Assembly (NCBI RefSeq): GCF_006874585.1
Contig: NZ_CP029761.1
Location: 383,001 to 447,000 of the forward strand
Reading direction: 5' to 3'
DNA length: 64,000 nt
DNA from: Sphingomonas sp. IC081
GTDB taxonomy: Bacteria > Pseudomonadota > Alphaproteobacteria > Sphingomonadales > Sphingomonadaceae
Numbering within the stretch: position 1 is the stretch's first letter; every line of letters starts with the position of its first letter. Shown in pieces: positions 7,808 through 15,832 of this stretch. The notes beneath the pieces were generated by a model, which saw only the letters and a program-made list of their open reading frames with translations, had not been told where the DNA came from and made no database searches. A program made the translations under genes and the position numbers.

Positions 7808-8848
7808 TCAGCGGGCAGGCAGGGTGCTCGCGCGCGCGATCAGGCGCGAAGGCAGGGTGGGGGCGGGCAGGGGGGTGTCCTCGATCTGCGCGACCAGTGT
7901 CTCGACCAGCCGCTCGCCCGCGCCCTTGAGGTCCTGCATCACCGTCGTCAGCGGCGGATTGGTCATGCTGGCGGCGGGCAGGTCGTCGAAGCCCATCACC
8001 GCGACGTCGCCCGGAATCGTGCGACCGGCTGCGGCCAGCGCCCGCATCGCGCCGATGGCGATGAGGTCGCTGGCGGCAAATACCGCGTCGAACCCGGCGC
8101 CGCTGTCGAGGATGTCCTGCATGGCGCGCTGGCCGAGTTCCTCGTGGCTGATCGCATCGCGCTGGAGCATGGGATCGCAGGCAAGACCGGCCTCGGCCAT
8201 GGCGGTGCACAGGCCGCGGTAGCGGTCGGCGAATTCGGGGTAGTGCTCGTCCGCCTGGCCGAGAAAGGCGATGCGCCGGCGGCCGAGGCCGATCAGGTGC
8301 TCGCCCGCCAGCTTGCCCGCGCCGAAATTGTCCGAGCCCACCGTCGCGCCGATAGTGCGATCGTCCACCGAGCCCCAGCGCACGAAGTGCGTGCCTTGCC
8401 TGACCAGCTGTTCGAGGCGGCTTTCGTAAAGCGTGTAGTCGCCGTAGCCCAGCAGGATCAGCCCGTCGGCGCGGTGGCTGTCCTGATAGCGCACGTGCCA
8501 GTCGTCCTCCATCTTCTGGAACGAGATGAGCAGGTCCAGCCCGCGATTCGCGCATTGCCGGGTGATCGATGCCAGCATGGCGAGGAAGAAGGGGTTGATC
8601 TTCGAATCGTCGGGCGTCTGCTCCTCGAAGAACAGCAGCGCGATGGTGTTGGCACGCTGCGAGCGCAGCGACGAGGCGTTCTTGTCGACCGAGTAGTTCA
8701 GCTCCCGGGCGATCGCCTCGATGCGGGCGCGGGTGGCGGCGCTGACCGACTTCGATCCGCGCAGCGCGCGGCTCACCGTGGGCTGCGAGACCCCGGCGCG
8801 ATAGGCGATGTCGAAGCTCGTCGGCCTGTTGCTCGGCTTGCGTCCCAT
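7808..8848 (-). CDS. LacI-family transcriptional regulator of the maltodextrin locus
   Basis: A 346-residue repressor-type protein. Residues 8-55 form the LacI helix-turn-helix and hinge (TSFDIAYRAGVSQPTVSRAL, then ELNYSVDKNASSLRS). A periplasmic-binding-protein-like effector domain follows to the end (INPFFLAMLASI, DGLILLGYGDYT, VGSDNFGAGKLAGEHL, RRRIAFLG, DAVFAASDLIAIGAMRAL, DVAVMGFDDLPAAS). ATG 8848 has GGAAG upstream. The gene is divergent from the second TonB receptor, with a candidate operator in between, so it likely senses a maltose-type sugar and represses both that receptor operon and the MFS gene. This fits the MalR/SusR-like regulators of Caulobacter and Xanthomonas, but the ligand is inferred. 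Confidence 0.9.
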   Translation of the reverse strand: MGRKPSNRPTSFDIAYRAGVSQPTVSRALRGSKSVSAATRARIEAIARELNYSVDKNASSLRSQRANTIALLFFEEQTPDDSKINPFFLAMLASITRQCANRGLDLLISFQKMEDDWHVRYQDSHRADGLILLGYGDYTLYESRLEQLVRQGTHFVRWGSVDDRTIGATVGSDNFGAGKLAGEHLIGLGRRRIAFLGQADEHYPEFADRYRGLCTAMAEAGLACDPMLQRDAISHEELGQRAMQDILDSGAGFDAVFAASDLIAIGAMRALAAAGRTIPGDVAVMGFDDLPAASMTNPPLTTVMQDLKGAGERLVETLVAQIEDTPLPAPTLPSRLIARASTLPAR

Positions 8849-8947
8849 CTGTCTTCCCCTTCCGTAAATGCCTGGAATTCCGGCCGCTTGCGCCTGTTCA
8901 TGAGGGTGGCGGAACGGCAACGCCGCGTGGCCTACCGGCACTTGCGT

Positions 8948-8960
8948 ATACGTATGCCAT
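8948..8960. promoter_or_regulatory. Candidate LacI-family operator between regulator and TonB receptor
   Basis: ATACGTATGCCAT contains the perfect palindrome ATACGTAT with a central CG step, a form typical of LacI-family operators. It lies between the divergent regulator and receptor genes and matches the site upstream of the MFS gene. Confidence 0.55.
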
Positions 8961-9093
8961 ATTATGCATTCACCTGTCCCGTCCTAAGCAGGGGGAGAGC
9001 GGAAGCGTCGCGGTGGACAACCACCGGGCCTTCCACGGCGCTTGGGGATGCACATTTGCCCCGATCCGCCGGTCACTTTGGAGGAGGACACAG

Positions 9094-11916
9094 ATGTTGC
9101 TTCACGACCCTATCTCGCGCCCGAAGACCGTGTCTTCGTTGGCTTTCCTTGCTGGCCCGAAGACCGTGTCTTCGTTGGCCCTCGCCATCGCCCTGGTTTC
9201 CATGCCGCACGTCGCAGCTGCGCAGGAAGCGGGAACGGTTACCTCCGACGCCGAGACCCAGTCGATCGTCGTCACCGGTTTTCGTGCCAGCCTTGAATCG
9301 GCGGTCAACAAGAAGAAGGGCGCCGAGCAGATCGTCGAATCGGTCTCGGCCGAAGACATCGGCAAGCTGCCCGACGCCTCGATCGCCGAATCCATCGCCC
9401 GCCTGCCGGGCCTGACCTCGCAGCGCGTCAACGGCCGCTCCAACGCGATCTCGATCCGCGGTTTCGCGCCGGACTTCTCGACCACGCTGCTGAACGGGCG
9501 CGAGCAGACCTCGACCGGCGACAACCGCGCGGTCGAGTACGATCAGTATCCCTCCGAGGTGATCAACGCGGTCAACGTCTACAAGACGCCGATGGCGAGC
9601 CTGGTCGGCCAGGGCCTGTCGGGCACCGTCGACATGCGCACGATCCGCCCGCTCGATGCCGGCAAGCGCATCGTCACCGTGGGCGCGCGCGGCGTCTATG
9701 CCGACCTCGGCAAGCTCAACAAGGGCTCGGACGACAAGGGTTACCGCATCAACGGCATGTACGTCGACCAGTTCGCGAACGACACGCTCGGCGTGGCGCT
9801 GGGCGCCAGCTACAACAGCGAGCCCTACCAGGTGCAGGAGTTCAACGCCTGGGGCTATGCCGACACGGCCGACGGCAACAAGGTGATCGGCGGCTCGAAG
9901 TCGTACAACACCTCGAGCAAGCTCAAGCGTCTCGGCCTCAACGGCACCCTGCAGTGGCGCCCGAGCCCCAACTTCACCTCGACCCTCGATGCCTTCTATT
10001 CGAACTTCAAGGACAACCAGATCAAGCGCGGCATCGAACTGCCGCTCTACTGGTCCTCGGCCACGCTCGATCCCGGCTACACGGTCGAGGACGGGCTGGT
10101 CAGCGCGGGCAGCTTCTCCGACGTCAAGGGCGTGCTGCGCAACGACGTGTTCCAGCGCCACGCCAAGCTCTATTCGTTCGGCTGGAACAACACCTGGAAG
10201 GGTGACAATGGCTGGAGCGCGATGGTCGATGCCAGCTATTCGAAGACCGACCGCAACGAACTGAACGTCGAGAGCTATTCGGGCACCGGCCGCGCCGGTA
10301 CCGGCGCCACCGACACGATCGGCTTCACCAGCGCCGCCAAGGGCACCACCTTCACCCACGACATCGATTATGGCGACTGGAGCCAGATCCTGCTGACCAG
10401 CCCGCAGGGCTGGGGCGGCACCCAGATCGGCACCGACGGCACCGCGATCTACGGCGGGCAGGACGGCTACTACAACAACCGCAAGATCAAGGACGAGCTC
10501 TGGCAGTTTCGCAGCGAGGTGACGAAGGAGCTGGAATCCTCGTTCTTCAGCTCGATCCAGGCGGGCATGAACTACACCAACCATTCCAAGACGCTGACGC
10601 CGGAGGAATATTTCCTCGGCCTTGCCGCCAATACCGACGGCACCGTCAGCGTGGAAGTGCCCGAGCAGTACCGGCTCGGCACCACCAACCTCAAGTACCT
10701 CGGGCTGGGCAATGTCATCAGCTACAACCCGCTCGCGCTGATCCGCGACGGCATCTACAACCTCGTGCCGAACCCCACCGGCGACGTCGTCTCGAAGGGC
10801 TATGCGATCCGCGAGAAGCTTATGACGGCCTATCTCCAGGCCAACATCCGCTCGCAGATCGGCGCTTCGGAACTGACCGGCAACATCGGCGTGCAGGCGA
10901 TCTGGACCGACCAGAACTCGACCGGCGGCAGCGCCGCGCCGAACATCGATCCGGCAACCGGGCTGCAGGTGGTCAATGCCAATGGCTCGCCCGCCTATAT
11001 CTACGCGGTGCGCCGTTCGAGCACGGACTATCTCGACGTGCTGCCCAGCCTCAACCTCTCGCTGCGCATGCCCAGCGACTTCGTGGTGCGCTTTGCCGCC
11101 GCGCGCGAGATCATCCGCCCGCGTCTCGACGACATGCGCGCCTCGCTGGAATATGGCTACACCTTCACCAATGGCGTGGCGCAGGTGACCGGCTCCTCGG
11201 GCAACCCGGACCTGCGTCCCTGGCGCGCCAACGCGCTCGACCTGACCTTCGAGAAGTATTTCGCCGCCAAGGGCTACATCGCCGCGCAGTTCTTCTTCAA
11301 GGACCTCAAGAGCTACGTCTACAACCAGGACGTGGTGATCGACAGCTCGACGCTGGCGCTGCCCGATCCGGGCGCGGGCTACACGATCTCGCCGACGGCG
11401 GTGATCAACATCCCGGTCAACGGGCAGGGCGGCAAGCTCTACGGCGTGGAAGTGGCGGGCACGATCCCGTTCGACGCCTTCACCTCGGCGCTTGAAGGCT
11501 TCGGCGTGACCGGATCGGTGGCCTATACCCAGTCGAAGATCCACCCGACGCCGGGCGAACCGGCCTCGGCACTGCCGGGCTATTCGAAGTGGGTCGCCAA
11601 CGGGACCGCCTTCTTCGAGAAGTGGGGCTTCAACGCCCGCGCCTCGGTGCGTTATCGTTCGACCTTCATCGGTGAAGTCTCGGGCTTCGCGGCCAACCGC
11701 GTGCGCCGCCGTGCCCAGCCGGAAACGATCGTCGATGCGCAGATCGGCTATGACTTCCAGCCGGGCAGTTCGCTCGAAGGGCTCTCGCTCTACATTCAGG
11801 GCCAGAACCTCACCAATGCGCCGTTCGTGACCACCAATCCGGGCGATAACCGCCAGATCATCGACTACCAGCGCTACGGCGCGCGGTATCTGGCGGGCTT
11901 CACGTACAAGTTCTGA
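9094..11916 (+). CDS. TonB-dependent receptor, probably for maltodextrins
   Basis: A 940-residue outer-membrane receptor. GGAGGAGG precedes ATG 9094. The signal peptide is unusually long and contains a 12-codon duplication (PKTVSSLA occurs twice), with cleavage near VAAAQ. The subclass signature follows: IVVTGFRASLESAVNKKKG ... SAEDIGKLPDASIAESIARLPGL, then the plug (SISIRGFAPDF-like stretch, LLNGREQ, YPSEVINAVNVYK). The remainder is a long barrel that ends AGFTYKF. It stands first in a same-strand run with amylase and alpha-glucosidase genes and is divergent from a LacI-type regulator. Uptake of maltodextrins is therefore the likely role, parallel to Caulobacter MalA. Confidence 0.92.
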   Translation: MLLHDPISRPKTVSSLAFLAGPKTVSSLALAIALVSMPHVAAAQEAGTVTSDAETQSIVVTGFRASLESAVNKKKGAEQIVESVSAEDIGKLPDASIAESIARLPGLTSQRVNGRSNAISIRGFAPDFSTTLLNGREQTSTGDNRAVEYDQYPSEVINAVNVYKTPMASLVGQGLSGTVDMRTIRPLDAGKRIVTVGARGVYADLGKLNKGSDDKGYRINGMYVDQFANDTLGVALGASYNSEPYQVQEFNAWGYADTADGNKVIGGSKSYNTSSKLKRLGLNGTLQWRPSPNFTSTLDAFYSNFKDNQIKRGIELPLYWSSATLDPGYTVEDGLVSAGSFSDVKGVLRNDVFQRHAKLYSFGWNNTWKGDNGWSAMVDASYSKTDRNELNVESYSGTGRAGTGATDTIGFTSAAKGTTFTHDIDYGDWSQILLTSPQGWGGTQIGTDGTAIYGGQDGYYNNRKIKDELWQFRSEVTKELESSFFSSIQAGMNYTNHSKTLTPEEYFLGLAANTDGTVSVEVPEQYRLGTTNLKYLGLGNVISYNPLALIRDGIYNLVPNPTGDVVSKGYAIREKLMTAYLQANIRSQIGASELTGNIGVQAIWTDQNSTGGSAAPNIDPATGLQVVNANGSPAYIYAVRRSSTDYLDVLPSLNLSLRMPSDFVVRFAAAREIIRPRLDDMRASLEYGYTFTNGVAQVTGSSGNPDLRPWRANALDLTFEKYFAAKGYIAAQFFFKDLKSYVYNQDVVIDSSTLALPDPGAGYTISPTAVINIPVNGQGGKLYGVEVAGTIPFDAFTSALEGFGVTGSVAYTQSKIHPTPGEPASALPGYSKWVANGTAFFEKWGFNARASVRYRSTFIGEVSGFAANRVRRRAQPETIVDAQIGYDFQPGSSLEGLSLYIQGQNLTNAPFVTTNPGDNRQIIDYQRYGARYLAGFTYKF
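9120..9179 (+). repeat. In-frame duplication inside the receptor signal peptide
   Basis: A 24-base sequence beginning CCCGAAGACCGTG occurs at 9120-9143 and again at 9156-9179, a 36-base (12-codon) period. It lengthens the hydrophobic part of the signal peptide without a frameshift. Confidence 0.9.
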
Positions 11917-11994
11917 GCCCATCCGGGCTCGGGCAAGTTCTGAGCCCATCCGGGCTCGGGCAAGTTCTGAGCCCATCCGGGCTCGGGCAAGTTC
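11914..11994 (+). repeat. Three 27-base repeats starting at the receptor stop codon, each with a hairpin
   Basis: Three identical 27-base units (11914-11940, 11941-11967, 11968-11994) begin with the TGA stop and end CAAGTTC. That repeats the last two sense codons (AAG TTC, Lys-Phe) before another TGA. Each unit contains GAGCCC-ATCC-GGGCTC, a 6-bp stem with a 4-base loop. The array may protect the 3' end of the receptor mRNA or attenuate read-through into the amylase gene. Confidence 0.92.
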
Positions 11995-12164
11995 TGAGGC
12001 CAGTTATCGGTGCCGTGCGGAGAACCTCCTCCTCTCCGGCGGCATCGCAATGGGCGGAACCGGGAAGTCCTTCTCCCTCCCTTCCCGGTTCCGCTTCCCC
12101 CGAACGGGTTTCGGGGCGACGATGACGAAAACGTCGGGACGAAAAACATCGGAGAGTGCCTGAG

Positions 12165-13979
12165 ATGAACCGCCTGCTTCCTTCTCTCCTGACCCTGGCC
12201 GCATCGCTTGCCGCCCCATCCGCGATGGCTGGACCGCTGGAAGACCTGCGCGCGCGCACGCCGGAGCAGGAAGTGATCTACTTCGTCCTGCCCGACCGCT
12301 TCGAGAACGGCGACCCGTCGAACGATGCGGGCGGAATGAAGGGCGACAGGCTCACCACCGGCTTCGATCCCGCCGACAAGGCGTTCTACCACGGCGGCGA
12401 CCTCAAGGGGCTGACCGCGCGGCTGGGCTATATCCAGAACCTTGGCGCGACGGCGATCTGGGTGGGGCCGATCTTCAGGAACAAGCCGGTGCAGGGGCCG
12501 AGAGGCAATGAAAGCGCGGGCTATCACGGCTACTGGATCACCGACTTCACCCATGTCGATCCGCACTTCGGCACGGATGCGGACTTCAAGGCGCTGGTCG
12601 ATGCTGCCCATGCGCGGGGGATGAAGGTCTACATGGACATCATCGTCAACCACACGGCGGACGTGATCCAGTACAAGGAGGGCAGGGCCGAGGGCTATCC
12701 CTACCGCTCGAAGGCGGACTACCCGTTCTCGCGCAAAGGTGGCGTGGCCGGAGCGCCGATCAATCCCGGTTTTGCCGGTGACGGCGATGCCGGCGCGGCG
12801 AACTGGGCGAAGATGACCGATCCCTCCTTCGCCTATACGCCCTACGTGCCGAGGGGCGAGGAGCGGGTGAAAGTGCCCGCCTGGCTCAACGACCCGATCT
12901 ATTACCACAACCGCGGCAATACCGACTGGAAGGGCGAAAGCGCGCAGTACGGCGACTTTGTCGGGCTGGACGACCTTGCCACCGAGAACCCGCGCGTGGT
13001 CGAGGGCATGATCGCGATCTACGGCGACTGGATCGACAGGTACGGCGTCGACGGTTTCCGCATCGATACCGCCAAGCATGTGAACCCGCAGTTCTGGCGC
13101 GCGTTTGTCCCCGCCATGAAGGCGCGGGCGGCGGCCAAGGGTATCCCGAACTTCCACGTGTTCGGCGAAGTGATGACCGGCGACTACGACCCGGCGCTGC
13201 TGGCGAGCTGGACGCGCAATGCGGGCCTTCCCGGCGTGCTCGACTTCGCCTTCATGCACGCGGTGCTGAAGGCGGCGGGCGGCGGCAGCAGCGAGGAACT
13301 GGCGCGCCTGCCCGAGGATGATGGGCTCTACGAGGGCGGCGCCAGGGCGGCGATGCAATTGCCGACGTTCCTGGGCAATCACGACGCCGGGCGCGCGGCG
13401 ATGTTCCTGAAGGCCGCGAACCCGGCGATGGGCGCGGACGAACTGCTCAGGCGCGACGAACTGGCCCATGCCATGCTGCTCACCCTGCGCGGCGTGCCGA
13501 CGATCTATTACGGCGACGAGCAGGGCTTTACAGGGGCGGGCGGCGACCAGCTTTCGCGGCAGGACATGTTCGCCAGCAAAGTGGCGATCTACAACGGCGA
13601 GGCGCTGGTCGGCTCGGCCAGGACCACGGCCACCGAAAGCTTCGATCCCGCCCATCCGCTCTATCGCCTGATCGCGCAGCTTGCCGCCTTGCGCGTGAAG
13701 ACGCCCGCCTTGACCGGCGGCCGTTCGGTCACCCGCGCGGCATCGGAGAAGCCCGGCCTTGTCGCCGTCTCCCGCTTCGATCCCAAGACCGGGCGCGAGG
13801 TGCTGCTGGCCTTCAACACCTCGGCTGCGCCGGTTTCAGCAGCTGTCGCCGTCGATCCGGCCTCGCTCGCGTTCGAGACGCTGGCGGGCACGGCCTGCGC
13901 CGCCACGGCCAGCGCGCCCGGCTCGGTGCGCGTCGACCTGCCGCCGCTCGGCTTTGCGGTCTGCGCGGCCAAACCCTGA
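12165..13979 (+). CDS. Secreted alpha-amylase family glycosidase (GH13)
   Basis: A 604-residue secreted enzyme with a signal peptide ending SAMA-GP, expected to hydrolyse alpha-1,4-glucans or cyclodextrins outside the cytoplasm. The GH13 barrel motifs are all present: DIIVNHTAD (region I), GFRIDTAKHV with the nucleophile Asp301, FGEVM with the acid/base Glu335, and FLGNHD with the stabiliser Asp407. A beta-sandwich C-terminal domain follows (EVLLAFNTSAAPVSAAV ... LPPLGFAVCA). GGAGAG precedes ATG 12165. The gene follows the receptor after the triple hairpin array and precedes the GH13 alpha-glucosidase by 22 bases. It probably trims starch fragments taken up by the receptor. Confidence 0.93.
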   Translation: MNRLLPSLLTLAASLAAPSAMAGPLEDLRARTPEQEVIYFVLPDRFENGDPSNDAGGMKGDRLTTGFDPADKAFYHGGDLKGLTARLGYIQNLGATAIWVGPIFRNKPVQGPRGNESAGYHGYWITDFTHVDPHFGTDADFKALVDAAHARGMKVYMDIIVNHTADVIQYKEGRAEGYPYRSKADYPFSRKGGVAGAPINPGFAGDGDAGAANWAKMTDPSFAYTPYVPRGEERVKVPAWLNDPIYYHNRGNTDWKGESAQYGDFVGLDDLATENPRVVEGMIAIYGDWIDRYGVDGFRIDTAKHVNPQFWRAFVPAMKARAAAKGIPNFHVFGEVMTGDYDPALLASWTRNAGLPGVLDFAFMHAVLKAAGGGSSEELARLPEDDGLYEGGARAAMQLPTFLGNHDAGRAAMFLKAANPAMGADELLRRDELAHAMLLTLRGVPTIYYGDEQGFTGAGGDQLSRQDMFASKVAIYNGEALVGSARTTATESFDPAHPLYRLIAQLAALRVKTPALTGGRSVTRAASEKPGLVAVSRFDPKTGREVLLAFNTSAAPVSAAVAVDPASLAFETLAGTACAATASAPGSVRVDLPPLGFAVCAAKP

Positions 13980-14001
13980 TCCACTCCCCCCGGAAACGAC
14001 C

Positions 14002-15606
14002 ATGACCCAGACAGCCCCGTGGTGGCGCGGCGCCGCCATCTACCAGATCTATCCCCGCAGCTTCGCGGACGCCAATGGCGACGGCATCGGCGACTTGCCC
14101 GGCATCGCCGCCCGGCTCGACCATGTCGCCAGCCTCGGCGTGGAGGCGGTGTGGATCTCGCCCTTCTATGCCTCGCCGATGGCCGATTTCGGCTACGACA
14201 TCTCCGATTACTGCGCTGTCGATCCGATCTTCGGCACGCTGGCCGATTTCGACGCAGTGATCGCGCGGGCCCGCGAACTGGGGCTGAAGATCATCGTCGA
14301 TCAGGTCTATGCCCATACCTCCGACAAGCACGCCTGGTTCGTGGAGAGCCGCTCCAGCCGCGATAACCCGCGCGCGGACTGGTACGTCTGGGCCGATCCC
14401 AAGGCGGACGGCACTCCGCCCAACAACTGGCAGTCGATCTTCGGCGGCCCCGCATGGCGCTGGGATGCGCGGCGCGGGCAGTATTACATGCACAACTTCC
14501 TGGCCGAGCAGCCGCAGCTCAATTGCCACAACCCGGAGGTGCAGGACGCGCTGCTGGGCGTGGCGAAGTTCTGGCTGGACCGGGGCGTTTCGGGCTTCCG
14601 CATCGACGCGCTCAACCACGCGATGCACGACCCGCTGCTGCGCGACAATCCGCCCGCGCCGCAGGACGGCAAGCTGCGCACGCGGCCCTACGATTTCCAG
14701 ATCCAGCGCTACAACCAGTCGCACCCGGATCTCCTGGCCTTCATCGAGCGGCTGCAGGCGCTGATCGCCTCTTATCCCGATACTTATTCGCTGGCCGAAG
14801 TCGGCGGGCTCAATGCCGGGGTGGAGATGAAGGCCTTCACTGAGGGCCCGGCGCGGCTGAACAGCGCCTATGGCTTCGACTTCCTCTATGCCGAGAGCCT
14901 GACCCCCGCGCGCGTCGCCGCCACGCAGGAATTCTGGGCTGATGAACCGGGCCCAAATACGGACGGCGGCTGGCCGAGCTGGGCTTTCGAGAACCACGAC
15001 GCCCCCCGCGCCGTCTCGCGCTGGTGTGCACCGGAGCACCGCGACGCCTTTGCGCGGATGAAGGCGATGCTGCTGCTGTCGCTCAGGGGCAACCCGATCG
15101 TCTATCAGGGCGAGGAACTCGGTCTGGAGCAGGACGAGGTGCCGTTCGAACTGCTTCAGGACCCCGAGGCCATCGCCAACTGGCCGCTCACCCTCTCGCG
15201 CGACGGCGTGCGCACGCCGCTGCCGTGGCAGGCGCAGGACGAGCATGGCGGCTTCACCAGCGGCCATCCGTGGCTGCCGCTTTCCGAAGCGAACCTGGCC
15301 CGCGCCATCGACCGGCAGGAGGGTGACCCCGCCTCGCTGCTGCACCTGACGCGGCATCTCGTACACTTGCGCCGCGACGATGCGGCGCTGCGGCGGGGCA
15401 CGTGCGAGGTGCTGCTGGCCGACGAGACGCGGCTTGTGCTGCGCCGCGCGGCGGAGGGGCGTTCGGTGCTGGCCGTGTTCAACATCGGCGAGCGCGATGC
15501 GGCCTGGCCGCAGGATGTGCCGATAACGGGCAAAGTGCTCGCCGCCGTCAACGAGGCGGCGCCAGGGATGCTCCCCGCATGGGCCGCGATCTGGATCGAG
15601 GAATGA
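14002..15606 (+). CDS. Alpha-glucosidase (GH13, oligo-1,6-glucosidase/maltase type)
   Basis: A 534-residue enzyme without a signal peptide, so presumably cytoplasmic; it should release glucose from imported maltose and maltodextrins. It opens with the typical WWRGAAIYQIYPRSFADANG and contains the catalytic Asp202 (GFRIDALNHA), Glu266 (SLAEVGG) and Asp333 (FENHD). QIYPRSFxDxNGDGIGDL and QPQLNCHNPEVQ are hallmarks of the GH13 exo-acting alpha-glucosidase subfamilies. The start ATG 14002 has a modest GGAAA site and lies 22 bases after the amylase stop, which suggests one transcript. It complements the secreted amylase and GH97 enzyme. Confidence 0.93.
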   Translation: MTQTAPWWRGAAIYQIYPRSFADANGDGIGDLPGIAARLDHVASLGVEAVWISPFYASPMADFGYDISDYCAVDPIFGTLADFDAVIARARELGLKIIVDQVYAHTSDKHAWFVESRSSRDNPRADWYVWADPKADGTPPNNWQSIFGGPAWRWDARRGQYYMHNFLAEQPQLNCHNPEVQDALLGVAKFWLDRGVSGFRIDALNHAMHDPLLRDNPPAPQDGKLRTRPYDFQIQRYNQSHPDLLAFIERLQALIASYPDTYSLAEVGGLNAGVEMKAFTEGPARLNSAYGFDFLYAESLTPARVAATQEFWADEPGPNTDGGWPSWAFENHDAPRAVSRWCAPEHRDAFARMKAMLLLSLRGNPIVYQGEELGLEQDEVPFELLQDPEAIANWPLTLSRDGVRTPLPWQAQDEHGGFTSGHPWLPLSEANLARAIDRQEGDPASLLHLTRHLVHLRRDDAALRRGTCEVLLADETRLVLRRAAEGRSVLAVFNIGERDAAWPQDVPITGKVLAAVNEAAPGMLPAWAAIWIEE

Positions 15607-15653
15607 CCTTGCCCGGAACGGTCGGCGATCGGGATCGGGCCATGACTACCCAC

Positions 15654-15750
15654 CATCGTCGCCCCCGCGCAGGCGGGGGCCCCGCTTCCTTCTGCGACCT
15701 CCCGTTTGGCCGCAAGGAAAGCGGGATCCCCGCCTTCGCGGGGATGACGG
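15654..15750. repeat. Dispersed palindromic intergenic repeat
   Basis: Two arms of about 34 bases (15657-15690 and 15715-15749) are imperfect inverted copies of each other. Each carries the CGTCATCCCCGCGAAGGC-type core seen in many intergenic regions of proteobacteria. The transcript would fold into a long hairpin between the two glucosidase genes. T6 follows at 15753-15758, so it may also act as a terminator. Confidence 0.75.
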
Positions 15751-15832
15751 GATTTTTTGGGTGCGGGCGGCTGGTTGGACGCATCGCATCGGCCGCCGCC
15801 GCATCAGTACAAGTTTCAAAAGGAGTACGGGC

